A stretch of DNA of 64,000 bases from positions 486,501 through 550,500 of the forward strand of contig NZ_FTOY01000011.1 in NCBI RefSeq assembly GCF_900156885.1. The letters are read 5' to 3'. The notes beneath the pieces are model-generated. The model was not told where the DNA came from and ran no database searches. It saw nothing but the letters and a program-made list of their open reading frames with translations. The translations under genes were made by a program, and so were the position numbers. Origin of the DNA: Limosilactobacillus caccae. GTDB lineage: Bacteria; Bacillota; Bacilli; Lactobacillales; Lactobacillaceae. Shown piece by piece: positions 49,826 through 58,810 of the stretch; position 1 is the stretch's first letter; every line of letters starts with the position of its first letter.

Positions 49826-52321
49826 TTATTTCAAAAAGTGGATATGGGCACCAATAACCTTATCACTGCCAGGGTGTTCACCCGTGACCCGTAAGGCCTT
49901 AAATGGAAATGTTGTCCGGTAAGTAACTACTCCCGGATCGCGCTCTGGCTTTAAGATGGCAGCGGTCTGCTCACCAAGGCCATCAGTGTTTAACCGAATA
50001 AACAAGCCGGGAAGGTTTAAGCGGAGAACCTTTGAAAGGAAGGCAGTCGCTGTCAGCGGTAATGGCTGCACACCGACCTGCTGGTAGTCCCCTTCACCAT
50101 CCTGTTCAAAGATTACCTGGTAAAGTCCGGGCTGCTGTTCATCCATCAAGGCAGCACTGGCCTGCTCACCTAATTGCTGGGTGATATTTGTCGGTAGCTC
50201 TGCTGGATAGCGGAGAGCCGTCGCCTGGTAAGTCAGCTCCGTTGGTGAAAACAGGCTTGCCATCGTCCCTAATGGATAGGCGTACTTGCCGTCATAGACA
50301 AAGTTAAAGAAGTAATGCTGGTTTTCATTATCTACCGGATTAGCCGGTAATTCATCAGGAATGACAATCAATTTTGCCTTCAAGTCATACTTCTTAAGGG
50401 CGGCCAAAAGGTTTGCATAACTGGCTGGAATAACCAGCAGCTGCGGTTGCTCAACATTGATGATCTGTAAGATGTTTTCAACCGTCGCAGGCTCAATATA
50501 GCGCTTATCCGTCAAGAGTGGGCTAAGGGTGACCGAACTTGGGTTAGAGTTAACGATAATGTTGTTGAAGCCCTCACTACGCAATTGCTGGAGCATCATC
50601 GCCACAAAGTAGTCCCCCGCATTGCTTAAGCCTAGGCGAAGGCCACCCGTCCCGATGACTAGTGCTGCCGGCTGTGGTGTCTTACTGATCTCATTTTCAT
50701 CCTCAAGGGCAGAGTAAAAGCTACCTGTGTGCTGGTCAAATTCACCGGCCGACGGCTCAATCTCCTTGTACTTACTAGTCAACTGGTGGTCGACACACAT
50801 CTGATAAACCTGCTCCTGGGTCGTATTCCAAAGGCTAGCAATCAGCTGGTTACTTAAGCCGTAATACTTCGCCTTTTTGAGGACCGGTTCCTTGCCCGCG
50901 TGTTCAATGATGTCCTTAATCAGCAACCGCATCTGGTTGATCTGGTCAAAGTAGAAGGGGTCAATTTTGGTCATTTCAGCAAGTTCACTGACCGAGTACC
51001 CCCGCTCCATTGCCTCAATTAAAACAAATAGCCGGCCAGCTTCTGGGTGAACCAGCTTGGCGATCAGTTGATCTTCCGTCAACTTTTTCTGGGCGGCAAG
51101 ATGGAAGTCTGTCGGCTCATGGTAGCGGGATTCAATCGCCTTAAATAAAGCTTCAATACTACTCCGACCAATTCCAAAGACAGTCCCAACTGACCGTTTC
51201 TCCGTCCCTAATAAGTGACTAGCACCAGGAATAACGTCAAAGCCCCAGATCGGTACCCGGGCTGCGATGTGGTCCATCGTCGGTTCTATTAAGGCTGCGT
51301 GGTGGACATAGCTTGGCCCAAGGTCAATGTCACGTAGGTGCTTACCAAGGTAGAGCTGGGCAGCTACTAACGCAATTGGATACCCCGTCGATTGACTTGC
51401 AAAGGCAACCATTCGGTCAAAATAGGGACTACTCTTGATTACATAAAAGCGATCGCTGTTCGGATCAAGGGCAAATTGCAGGTGGTTTATCCCAACAATC
51501 CGCAGTTTTCGGGTAATCGCAAAGGCCGTGTCCCGCATATCCTGAATCTGGCGGTCAAGCAAGGTCTGCACAGGGTTGAAGGCAATCGAATCACCAGCGT
51601 GAATCCCGATTGGGTCCATGTCCTCAATCATTGCCAGCATCATCATCGTCCCGGATGCATCACGTTGGACGACCAGCTCAATTTCCTTAAAGCCGGCCAG
51701 ACTCTGCTGGACAAAAACCTGTTCCGACCGTGACTGGTCAAGGCACTGCTTAACTGCATCAGCAAGTTCACTCCGGTCGTGAACAATCCGCCGGGTACTG
51801 CTACTCTTTGGCAAAACAGAGCGGATGATGACCGGGTAGCCAATTTTCGTTGCTTCATCAAGGGCGTCCTGGTAGTTATTCACGGTGACCGTCTTCTTGA
51901 CCGGAGCTTCCATTTGCCGGAGGGTGCGCTCAAGTAGGACCGCGTTATTAACCTGGCGGATCGTGGCTTCAGGAACCCCCAAGATCTTGATTCCTTCCTT
52001 ACGCAAGATTCCCTTCTCCAGTAACTCCTGGGTGAGTTCGAAGGCCCGCCGGTTCCCAAGCGTCGGTAAAATTGCATCCGGGTGGTAATCCTCAATAATC
52101 TTGACCAAGCTCTCTACTTTTAGCGGGACAACGCAGCCATGGTCGACCACCGCCGTGTTTTCGAGGCTAACAGAGAAAGGATTATCATCAGCAAGAATTG
52201 TTTTGACCTTTAGCTGTTTAAAAACGCGGGCAATCTGGTAAATCGCTGAGTCAAGCTCATCCCCATGCTGGACATCGTTTGCTCCCGCGCCAATTATCAA
52301 GACAGATTTGATTGCTGCCAT
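49826..52321 (-). CDS. Shortened, catalytically degenerate carbamoyl-phosphate synthase large-subunit-like protein
   Basis: 831 residues against about 1060 for CarB. The N-terminal synthetase half is alignable (EIELVVQRDASGTMMMLAMIEDMDPIGIHAGDSI, LQFALDPNSDRFYVI, ASQSTGYPIALVAAQLYLGKHL) but its ATP-grasp residues are gone: the glycine-rich RPxFTxGGxGGG loop is RSVLPKSSSTRR (167-178), and the metal ligands of VIExNPR are VIKSSPY (Lys296, Ser298, Tyr300). GGQTALN is TLGNRRA. The second synthetase half is about 200 residues short and the C-terminal allosteric domain is missing. No stops interrupt it, and its ATG overlaps the stop of the carA-like gene (TAATG). It cannot be a normal synthase; a binding or regulatory role, or recent decay, is inferred. 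Confidence 0.75.
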   Translation of the reverse strand: MAAIKSVLIIGAGANDVQHGDELDSAIYQIARVFKQLKVKTILADDNPFSVSLENTAVVDHGCVVPLKVESLVKIIEDYHPDAILPTLGNRRAFELTQELLEKGILRKEGIKILGVPEATIRQVNNAVLLERTLRQMEAPVKKTVTVNNYQDALDEATKIGYPVIIRSVLPKSSSTRRIVHDRSELADAVKQCLDQSRSEQVFVQQSLAGFKEIELVVQRDASGTMMMLAMIEDMDPIGIHAGDSIAFNPVQTLLDRQIQDMRDTAFAITRKLRIVGINHLQFALDPNSDRFYVIKSSPYFDRMVAFASQSTGYPIALVAAQLYLGKHLRDIDLGPSYVHHAALIEPTMDHIAARVPIWGFDVIPGASHLLGTEKRSVGTVFGIGRSSIEALFKAIESRYHEPTDFHLAAQKKLTEDQLIAKLVHPEAGRLFVLIEAMERGYSVSELAEMTKIDPFYFDQINQMRLLIKDIIEHAGKEPVLKKAKYYGLSNQLIASLWNTTQEQVYQMCVDHQLTSKYKEIEPSAGEFDQHTGSFYSALEDENEISKTPQPAALVIGTGGLRLGLSNAGDYFVAMMLQQLRSEGFNNIIVNSNPSSVTLSPLLTDKRYIEPATVENILQIINVEQPQLLVIPASYANLLAALKKYDLKAKLIVIPDELPANPVDNENQHYFFNFVYDGKYAYPLGTMASLFSPTELTYQATALRYPAELPTNITQQLGEQASAALMDEQQPGLYQVIFEQDGEGDYQQVGVQPLPLTATAFLSKVLRLNLPGLFIRLNTDGLGEQTAAILKPERDPGVVTYRTTFPFKALRVTGEHPGSDKVIGAHIHFLK

Positions 52322-53403
52322 TAATGACGTGCCTCCCTTCTCTTCATCGTGTCAACAAATTCGTCAAACAAGCCATCGGTTTCATCAGGACCCGGCGCCC
52401 CATCAGGGAAAAACTGCACCGAAAAGGCCGGATAGTGCCGATGGCGCAATCCCTGGACGCTATTATCAATCATGTCGACATAGGTGATGAACAACTGGGA
52501 GCGGTCAACTGAGTTGCGGTCAATCGCATAGCCCTCCCCCTGGGTCGCATAGACGACATGGTCAGTGATGATTTCATGGATGGGGTGGTTCATCCCGTGG
52601 TGTTCGACCGGCATCCGTTTTACTTTGGCGCCATTGGCAATCCCAAATAGCTCGTGACCAAGCCCGATCGCAAACAACGGTACCTTGGTCTGGACCGTCC
52701 GGATCATTTGCAAAACAGAAGCCTTGACATAGCGCGGGTTGCCAGGACCACTCGAAAGGACAACCCCGTCTGGGTCAAGCCGGAGAATTTCTTCAGCCGT
52801 CGCCGTGTACGGTAAAACGGTAACGTTACACTTCCGCCGACTAAGCTCCCTCAATACCCCGTGCTTTAACCCAAAGTCAACGACTACAATACTCAAGCCC
52901 GTTCCCGGGTTCGGGTACGGCTTTGGCGTTGAAACCTGGGCAACCTGCTGGTTCGTTAACACGGTGGCATGAAGTTGGTCAAAGGCGTGGTCATCAGGGA
53001 CCGGGACAATGCTCCCCTTTAGTGGTTTGTTGGCTGCCCGGAGCTTATGGACTACCGCCCGCGTATCAATCCCGGTAATGCCCGGAATATTCATCTGCTG
53101 GAGGTACTGGTCAAGGGTCATCCGCCGGACGTTATTTGTCGCCACGTCTGAGAGGGACCGGACAATTACCCCCTTAATCGTCGGGACAATCGACTCGTAA
53201 ATATTCCGCTGAATACCGTAGCTGCCAATGTTGGGCTGCGTGAAGACGACGAGCTGGTTATTGTAAATCTGGTTAGTGATGATTTCTTGATAGCCGGTCA
53301 TGCTGGTGTTGAATACGACCTCCCCGAAGGTAACGGCGGGGGCGCCAAACCCCTTCCCAGCAAAAATCGAACCGTCTTCAAATATTAGGTATCGTGCTGC
53401 CAC
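52321..53403 (-). CDS. CarA-like protein lacking the glutaminase catalytic residues
   Basis: 360 residues, full CarA length. The CPSase small-subunit domain (1-150: FEDGSIFAGKGFGA, FNTSMTGYQEIITN) and the class I amidotransferase domain (170-350: SSGPGNPRYV, ANGAKVKRMPVEHHGMNHP) are both present. The nucleophile Cys of GICLGHQ is Gly247 (AIGLGHE), the catalytic His/Glu of QYHPEA are Phe332/Asp334 (QFFPDG), and the SQNHG loop is TQGEG. All three triad positions are therefore lost, so glutamine cannot be hydrolysed by the normal mechanism. GTG start behind AGGAGAGTGG. It lies between rluD and the carB-like gene, where pyrR-pyrP-pyrB-pyrC-pyrAA would stand in Bacillus. Confidence 0.8.
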   Translation of the reverse strand: MAARYLIFEDGSIFAGKGFGAPAVTFGEVVFNTSMTGYQEIITNQIYNNQLVVFTQPNIGSYGIQRNIYESIVPTIKGVIVRSLSDVATNNVRRMTLDQYLQQMNIPGITGIDTRAVVHKLRAANKPLKGSIVPVPDDHAFDQLHATVLTNQQVAQVSTPKPYPNPGTGLSIVVVDFGLKHGVLRELSRRKCNVTVLPYTATAEEILRLDPDGVVLSSGPGNPRYVKASVLQMIRTVQTKVPLFAIGLGHELFGIANGAKVKRMPVEHHGMNHPIHEIITDHVVYATQGEGYAIDRNSVDRSQLFITYVDMIDNSVQGLRHRHYPAFSVQFFPDGAPGPDETDGLFDEFVDTMKRREARH

Positions 53404-53487
53404 TTTACCACTCTCCTAAAGCACTTGTTAAAAATTGATCAAGTATTATTATGAACGTCTTTGATACTAAACACAAGGATTTGCCTA

Positions 53488-54399
53488 TTATTGGTCAGTC
53501 TTTTCTAAATGGTCGACCATCTGTTGAAAGTAAGCCGGTAGCGGGCTGGTAAAGACCATCTCCTCACCTGTCCGTGGGTGCTTAAACCCTAACAGCCGAG
53601 CATGAAGGTACTGGCCATTTCCGGCCAGCGTCTTCCGCGGACCATACAAGGGGTCGCCTGCTAAGGGGTGGCCAATGTATTTCATATGCACCCGGATCTG
53701 GTGCGTCCGCCCCGTCTCCAACCGGCAGGCAACGAGGGTATAGTGCTTAAACCGTTCTAAAACCTTAAAGTGTGTCACCGCATGCCGGCCATCAGCGACA
53801 ATTGCCTGCTTTTTCCGATCCTTCAACGACCGACCGATTGGGGCATCGATTGTCCCGCTTTCTTCCTTAATTACCCCGTGGACAAGTGCAACGTACTCCC
53901 GCTCATTCGTCTTGGCCTTCAACTGGGCAGCTAGTGAACGGTGGGCCATATCATTTTTTGCTACCATCAACAGCCCCGACGTGTCCTTATCAATCCGGTG
54001 AACGATGCCTGGCCGAAATTCACCGTTAATCGTCGACAAAGGGCAGTGATAAAGCAAGGCGTTAACCAGGGTATGGTCAGGGTGGCCCGGTGCAGGGTGG
54101 ACGACCATTCCCTGGGGCTTATTAACCACAACCACATCATCGTCTTCATAGACAATATCTAGAGGAATCTTTTCCGGCTCCAGGTCGATTTTCTTGGGCT
54201 CCTCTGGCAAGATCTTAACATGGTCGCCAGTGCTTAGCTTGTACTTTGGCTTCACCTGTTGGTCGTTGACGACGACATGGCCGTCTTCTATCCAGTGTTG
54301 GAGCTGGGAGCGGGAAAACTGGGTAAAGTGATGGCCTAATTGCTTATCAATTCGCCCAGTCATTTCAGCGGTAATCGTTAGTTCAATTGCTTCTGTCAT
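53488..54399 (-). CDS. rluD: RluD-family 23S rRNA pseudouridine synthase
   Basis: 303 residues. An N-terminal S4 RNA-binding domain (about 15-75) precedes the catalytic domain with HRIDKDTSGLL, where Asp137 is the nucleophile, and TGRTHQIRVHMKYIGHPLAGDPLYG. It isomerises uridines of large-subunit rRNA. Follows lspA by one base, the order also found in Bacillus (lspA-ylyB). Confidence 0.92.
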   Translation of the reverse strand: MTEAIELTITAEMTGRIDKQLGHHFTQFSRSQLQHWIEDGHVVVNDQQVKPKYKLSTGDHVKILPEEPKKIDLEPEKIPLDIVYEDDDVVVVNKPQGMVVHPAPGHPDHTLVNALLYHCPLSTINGEFRPGIVHRIDKDTSGLLMVAKNDMAHRSLAAQLKAKTNEREYVALVHGVIKEESGTIDAPIGRSLKDRKKQAIVADGRHAVTHFKVLERFKHYTLVACRLETGRTHQIRVHMKYIGHPLAGDPLYGPRKTLAGNGQYLHARLLGFKHPRTGEEMVFTSPLPAYFQQMVDHLEKTDQ

Positions 54400-54400
54400 G

Positions 54401-54847
54401 CTAGTCCTTCTCCCTTAAAATGCAAATGATCAACCACACTACCCCGACAGTCAAGCAAACATCTGCAATGTTGAAGATGGGGAAGTTGATGAAAAGGGTC
54501 TCAAACATGTCGACAACGTAGCCCTGGCTTAATCGGTCAATAAAGTTTCCCAGGGTGCCAGCCATCACCAGGCTGAGGCCAACCAGCATTGCCCCATTTT
54601 TTCGGTAGCGCCAGATGAAATAGCTAATCACCATAATTGCAATTACGGTAATCAGCGCAAAGAAGCCCTGCCTGCCTTCAAGCATACTCCAAGCGGCCCC
54701 GTCATTGCGCAGGTTAGTCAGGGCTAATGTCTGGGGAATAACTGTCCGGCTGGCCCCCAGGGCAATCGTTGAAACAATCCAGTGTTTTAATAATTGGTCA
54801 CAAATTGTTAAAATAATGATAATGACTGCAGAAAATACCAGTAACAC
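54401..54847 (-). CDS. lspA: Signal peptidase II (lipoprotein signal peptidase)
   Basis: 148 residues, four membrane helices. The catalytic aspartates are Asp104 (AGTLGNFIDRL) and Asp129 (FNIADVCLTVG). Cleaves prolipoproteins at the cytoplasmic membrane. Directly follows the EbsA-like gene with no gap, and leads into rluD. Confidence 0.93.
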   Translation of the reverse strand: MLLVFSAVIIIILTICDQLLKHWIVSTIALGASRTVIPQTLALTNLRNDGAAWSMLEGRQGFFALITVIAIMVISYFIWRYRKNGAMLVGLSLVMAGTLGNFIDRLSQGYVVDMFETLFINFPIFNIADVCLTVGVVWLIICILREKD

Positions 54848-55240
54848 TTACTTTTCCCCCTGCTGCTTAAGCGCTAGTTTGAGCCGGTTAACGGCCTTGG
54901 TGGTAAAGGTAAAATTGAGTACTTCCCCGTTGACCGTCATCGTTACCGTGTGCTTGGTAAACTGGGGCTGGCGGATGTCGGCGATTGGAATTACCAGGTA
55001 GTTTTTTTGTAAAAGGCGGCTAAAGACCATCTTGGTCGGCGTGATGACAACCGTCCGCCGCCGCCACTCTAGGAGGGTCAAGATGAGAAAAACCGCAAAA
55101 AAGGCGGCACTAAGCCACTGAAAATGCGTAATTTCCAACCAGATAACCAGGCCCGCAATGAAGAACAGGAACGTCCAGCTCCAGCAAATAATCGTCCCGG
55201 TTAAGTCCGGCTGGTAAAAATAGCGGGTTTCTTCTTCCAT
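54848..55240 (-). CDS. ebsA: EbsA-family membrane protein
   Basis: 130 residues. Two membrane segments (about 15-55: GTIICWSWTFLFFIAGLVIWL and LSAAFFAVFLILTLL) then a PH-like soluble domain (RRRTVVITPTKMVFSRLLQKNYLVIPIADIRQPQF). EbsA-type proteins stand between lspA and an RNase HI gene in lactobacilli and enterococci; their function is not established (sometimes called pore-forming protein). First gene of the ebsA-lspA-rluD transcript. Confidence 0.82.
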   Translation of the reverse strand: MEEETRYFYQPDLTGTIICWSWTFLFFIAGLVIWLEITHFQWLSAAFFAVFLILTLLEWRRRTVVITPTKMVFSRLLQKNYLVIPIADIRQPQFTKHTVTMTVNGEVLNFTFTTKAVNRLKLALKQQGEK

Positions 55241-55276
55241 TAGGTAAATCTTCCTTTCAGAAATGAGGTGTTAATG

Positions 55277-55669
55277 ATGATTAAGTTATATACTGATGCA
55301 GCAACCAAGGGCAATCCAGGACCGACTGGACTGGGGGCGTTAATTATCGCCGACCACCAACAGATCCAGCTCAATAAGCCCTTTGAAATCACTGATAATC
55401 ACCACGGTGAATTTGCGGCTGCCCAGTTTGGCTTTAGCTACCTTCGTGATCACTTTCCGGCAACCGAAACAATCTTATTCTACACTGATAGCCGGATCTT
55501 AAGCGATGCGATTGGCAAAAATTATACAAAACATTACCAATCAGAACTCGCCGCCCTTAACGACCTGCTGAGCTACTTTGCAACGGTGGTTACCCAGTGG
55601 GTTCCAGAAAGTAAAAACCACGGGGCTCACCACCTCGCTAACCAGGCATTGCAAGAGCTGGAAAGTTGA
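55277..55669 (+). CDS. RNase HI-family protein
   Basis: 130 residues. Catalytic residues of RNase H are visible: Asp in LYTDAATKGNPGP, Glu in HHGEFAAAQ, Asp in FYTDSRI, and the C-terminal GAHHLANQA region where the fourth carboxylate is normally Asp but here is Ala or His. Degrades RNA in RNA-DNA hybrids, or a related non-standard function. The start is the ATG six bases after GAGGTG. Divergent from ebsA. Confidence 0.85.
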   Translation: MIKLYTDAATKGNPGPTGLGALIIADHQQIQLNKPFEITDNHHGEFAAAQFGFSYLRDHFPATETILFYTDSRILSDAIGKNYTKHYQSELAALNDLLSYFATVVTQWVPESKNHGAHHLANQALQELES

Positions 55670-55974
55670 TCGCCGTCCTTGGGATTGCCGACTACCACCT
55701 TATTTTCACTTTGCACGCCAATTATAGCATATTAGAAATACCAGCTCAGCAAAAGCGCGACCGGGAGAGCTAGTTTGCGGGCTTTAGATTTTCTTGCGAC
55801 AAGATACGATCATGGTTTTTAATAGACCTCAAAAGCGACAGCTCATTTTGAACTGTCGCTTTTTATATTCTTTGAAAATGCACGATGACGATTATCTAGT
55901 CCTTCAACTTTAAAACAATTGCCCCCTATTTGTCCCCTAGCGGGTTTTTAAACTCCTTACACCCCTTGTAAAGC
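55670..55974. other. 305-base gap with one hairpin
   Basis: Contains AAAAGCGACAG (55831-55841) pairing with CTGTCGCTTTT (55853-55863), a terminator usable in both directions. The rest, including the C-rich stretch near 55920-55945, has no open frame or RNA signal that I can recognise. Confidence 0.6.
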
Positions 55975-57132
55975 CTAGTGCTTCAAGGGTTTGAACTTCG
56001 ACCGATCTTTTTTGCCCCAGTATTGGAAAAGGTCGGTCCGTAGTGCCCCGTTGTATAGCTTACGGCGCTTCGTTGCGGGAGCCCCATAGAAGGTTTCAAA
56101 CTCCATGTCGGCAGTCAAAATGTACTTGCTCCAGGTGGTCAAGGGGCGGTAGAGTGTCCCCATTTGCCGGTATAATTCCCGGACGGTCTGCTGGTCGCTC
56201 AACCGTTCACCATATGGTGGGTTGGCGACAATTACCCCGTTTACCTTATCCGTCCGCCAATCCTTTACCGCCAGCTGCTTAAAGGTGATATCATGGGTTA
56301 ACCCTGCTGCCCGGCAGTTTTCCTGGGCGATATCGATCATCTGCTGGTCAATATCATATCCATGGATATCCAATTCGATATCATAATCTGCTGCTGCATC
56401 AGCCGCATCACGAACTTCATCAGATAAGCCATCCGGAACCAAGTTGGTCCACTGTTCACAGATAAACGGCCGGTTTAAGCCAGGAGCAATGTTATGACCG
56501 TATAAGGCGGCCTCGATCGGGATCGTCCCTGACCCACAAACCGGGTCAACAAAGGGGTTATCCGGGAACCAGTGGGCCAGCATCACCAGGGCAGCGGCCA
56601 TGTTTTCCTTTAATGGCGCGCCCCCCTTATTCTTCCGGTACCCCCGCTTAAACAGGGCTTCACCACTCGTATCCAGGGTCAGCAGTACGTGGTCCTTATT
56701 AATTGCTACTTCTAGTGGGTAGCGGGCCCCATCTTCGGGAAGCCGTGTCCGCCGGTGGTAAGCCGAACTCAGCCGTTGAACAATCGCTTTTTTCGTAATC
56801 GCCTGGACACTCGGCACATTGTGCAGCTGAGAGTTGTGACTCCGCCCCTCGACAGGGAATTCGGCATCAAGCGGCAAGATATCCTCCCAGGCAATTGCCG
56901 CTGTCCGGTCAAATAATTCTGTAAATGTGCGGGCATCAAACTCACCGACGATAATCTTGACCCGGTCAGCAGTCCGTAACCAAACATTCGCGCGTAGCAC
57001 GTCCTTCATCGTCCCGGTAAACCGCACCCGGCCGTTTTCAACCCGGGTCGTGTAGCCGAGATCTTTTAATTCCTTGCCGACTAAGGCTTCAATCCCCGCC
57101 GCGGCAGTAGCAATCAGTTGATATGTTTGCAA
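55975..57132 (-). CDS. THUMP-domain class I RNA methyltransferase (RlmL/YpsC-like)
   Basis: 385 residues. The N-terminal ferredoxin-like/THUMP part runs to about residue 160. The SAM-binding motif is FVDPVCGSGTIPIEAAL, and the catalytic NPPY is in VIVANPPYGERL. Predicted N2-guanine methylation of 23S rRNA. In many Firmicutes this gene adjoins gpsB and rnpB, as here. Confidence 0.9.
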   Translation of the reverse strand: MQTYQLIATAAAGIEALVGKELKDLGYTTRVENGRVRFTGTMKDVLRANVWLRTADRVKIIVGEFDARTFTELFDRTAAIAWEDILPLDAEFPVEGRSHNSQLHNVPSVQAITKKAIVQRLSSAYHRRTRLPEDGARYPLEVAINKDHVLLTLDTSGEALFKRGYRKNKGGAPLKENMAAALVMLAHWFPDNPFVDPVCGSGTIPIEAALYGHNIAPGLNRPFICEQWTNLVPDGLSDEVRDAADAAADYDIELDIHGYDIDQQMIDIAQENCRAAGLTHDITFKQLAVKDWRTDKVNGVIVANPPYGERLSDQQTVRELYRQMGTLYRPLTTWSKYILTADMEFETFYGAPATKRRKLYNGALRTDLFQYWGKKDRSKFKPLKH

Positions 57133-57207
57133 TTTAAAACGCTCCTCAATATTATTACTATTTCTTATTCTACCTTATGTTTAACAAAAATAAAAAGCAT
57201 TTAGGAA

Positions 57208-57672
57208 TTAATCGCCAAATGCTTCTACTGATAATTTTTTATATATTTTTTCGATATCCCGAATCGTCCCCCGGGACTCAAATGCTGCAATCAGCGGCCG
57301 CCCATAATCTTTGGCGTAGGTCTTAGCAGTAATTACGTACATCTTCCCCAATGTAATATTACCGCTCCCGATAAACCCCTGGCACTTATCAATATTATGG
57401 TAGCTTTCCAAATAATCCCGCATCGGTGTTGTGAGCATCTCCGTCATCTCTGGAGTAAACTCACTTCCCCCTGTCATGTAAGTGGGGAGGATTACAAAAA
57501 ATGGTGCTGTCGCCTTCTCCGGAATCGTCGCTTCACTAATCTCTAGCAACTTCACGGTCGGCCGGTCAGCCAACAGTTGGTGCTGCTGGGCGGCATAGTC
57601 TTGTAGCCGCCGTGCAAAGGAACGGACATTTCCAGAAAACGAAATGTATACAATATTAATCTCTTTTTCCAT
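57208..57672 (-). CDS. nrdI: NrdI-like flavodoxin
   Basis: 154 residues: IVYISFSGNVRSFARRL is the NrdI-type FMN phosphate loop, and GGSEFTPEMTEML and GFIGSGNITLGKMYVITAK are conserved. NrdI supplies superoxide to build the dimanganese-tyrosyl cofactor of class Ib ribonucleotide reductase. No nrdEF genes are near, so it is an isolated copy. Confidence 0.85.
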   Translation of the reverse strand: MEKEINIVYISFSGNVRSFARRLQDYAAQQHQLLADRPTVKLLEISEATIPEKATAPFFVILPTYMTGGSEFTPEMTEMLTTPMRDYLESYHNIDKCQGFIGSGNITLGKMYVITAKTYAKDYGRPLIAAFESRGTIRDIEKIYKKLSVEAFGD

Positions 57673-57684
57673 AAAACCTCAAAC

Positions 57685-58503
57685 TTAATAATTATTCTCG
57701 TTCATTGATTCTGGCCAGCCATCAATCGCTTGATGTTGGTCCAGCGCCTGCAAAGCTGTCATTTCTGCTGCACTTAACGCGAAGTCAAAGATGTTCAAGT
57801 TATCCACCAAGTGGTTCGCGCTAAGGGTCTTAGGAATAACCACGATTCCCTCCTGGACGAGAAAGCGGAGGGTTACTTGTGCTGGCGTCTTACCGTATTT
57901 TTGCCCGATCGTCTTAAGAATTGGCAGGTCAAGCATGCCTAACTGCCCTTCCCCAAGTGGTGCATATGCCTCATGGACTAGCTGGTGGTCGCGAAGGAAA
58001 TGGGCCATCCGCTTTTGCTGCCAACACAGGTGGGTCTCGATCTGGTCAATCACCGGTTTGACACTAGCATTATCAATGATGCTTTGCACCTGGGGAGCGT
58101 TAAAATTGCTCAGGCCGATCGCCCGGGTTTTTCCTTCCTGGTATGCTTCTTCCAGCGCCCGGTAAGTAGCAAGATCGTCACCAGTCGGCCAGTGAATTAA
58201 TACCAAGTCAAAATAATCACCATTAAAGCGCTGCAACGATTGGTCTAACCCCTGCTTAGTCGCTTCATAACCACTAGTTTGGACCTTCGTCGTTACAAAA
58301 AAATTAGCACGGGGGAGGCCGCTTTCCCGGATGGCCTCACCAACCCCTGCTTCATTACCATAGTACTGCGCCGTATCAATTAAGCGGTAACCAGCCCGGA
58401 TCGCCCGGAGCACGTATTCCGTCGTTTTCCTTCCCGGGATCTGGTAGGTCCCATACCCAATAAGCGGCATCTCAACGCCATTATTAAGTGTTACGTTCTT
58501 CAT
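57685..58503 (-). CDS. Aldo/keto reductase, paralogue of the 7.3-kb gene
   Basis: 272 residues. Tetrad in DTAQYYGNE, TTKVQ and LIHWPTGDD; coenzyme loop IPKTLSANHLVDNLNIFDF. Shares long identical blocks with the reductase at 7331-8155 (for example DQIETHL, EAYAPLGEG/EAWAPLGEG), indicating gene duplication. The start is the third in-frame ATG, behind AAGAAGAGATTG. Twelve bases upstream of nrdI, possibly in one transcript. Confidence 0.88.
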   Translation of the reverse strand: MKNVTLNNGVEMPLIGYGTYQIPGRKTTEYVLRAIRAGYRLIDTAQYYGNEAGVGEAIRESGLPRANFFVTTKVQTSGYEATKQGLDQSLQRFNGDYFDLVLIHWPTGDDLATYRALEEAYQEGKTRAIGLSNFNAPQVQSIIDNASVKPVIDQIETHLCWQQKRMAHFLRDHQLVHEAYAPLGEGQLGMLDLPILKTIGQKYGKTPAQVTLRFLVQEGIVVIPKTLSANHLVDNLNIFDFALSAAEMTALQALDQHQAIDGWPESMNENNY

Positions 58504-58623
58504 AACAATCTCTTCTTTCATGATAATCATTATAAACGCTTTCAGCAAGAAAAAGCAAATACGGCTGGAATAAAAAGGCTGGGCCGTAAAAACACGAAAT
58601 TACCCTTTATTTTGGAATAAAAT

Positions 58624-58633
58624 ATGCTATACT
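58624..58633 (+). promoter_or_regulatory. Extended -10 promoter of the candidate small RNA
   Basis: TATGCTATACT fits the TRTGNTATAAT extended -10 consensus with one mismatch. Transcription would start near 58640. No good -35 element is seen, as is common for extended -10 promoters. Confidence 0.55.
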
Positions 58634-58639
58634 AATTAC

Positions 58640-58787
58640 GGTTCGATGTACCGTCGGACCTCGTATCATATATTCTTCGTATTATACTCGTTCCCCCATT
58701 AATATGTGCGGGTATAATATCTGTTTCTATGTGCTTACTTATGATACGTAAAAGAGGCTGAGGATAATCCTTGGCCTCTTTCTTTTT
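58640..58787 (+). ncRNA. Candidate structured small RNA next to rnpB
   Basis: About 148 nt from a predicted start at the first base of a hairpin to a T run. Parts in order: hairpin GGTTCGA/TCGGACC (58640-58660); a long-range stem CGTATCAT (58662-58669) with ATGATACG (58741-58748) enclosing an inner stem TATTATAC with GTATAATA (near 58680-58719); and a strong terminator AAGAGGC...AGGA-TAA-TCCT...GCCTCTT plus TCTTTTT (58752-58787). No open frame of note. The rod-like shape with internal loops is reminiscent of 6S RNA, but I cannot identify the class. The gap 58504-58620 holds only the divergent reductase promoter. Confidence 0.5.
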
Positions 58788-58810
58788 GCCCCTAATTAAT
58801 TTTAAAAATA

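Noticed and set aside
52321-53403. Plain annotation as functional carbamoyl-phosphate synthase small subunit
   Set aside because: The amidotransferase Cys, His and Glu positions are all substituted.
55905-55960. C-rich stretch resembling an attachment site near 55920
   Set aside because: No tRNA gene, integrase or matching repeat is near; nothing supports an att site.
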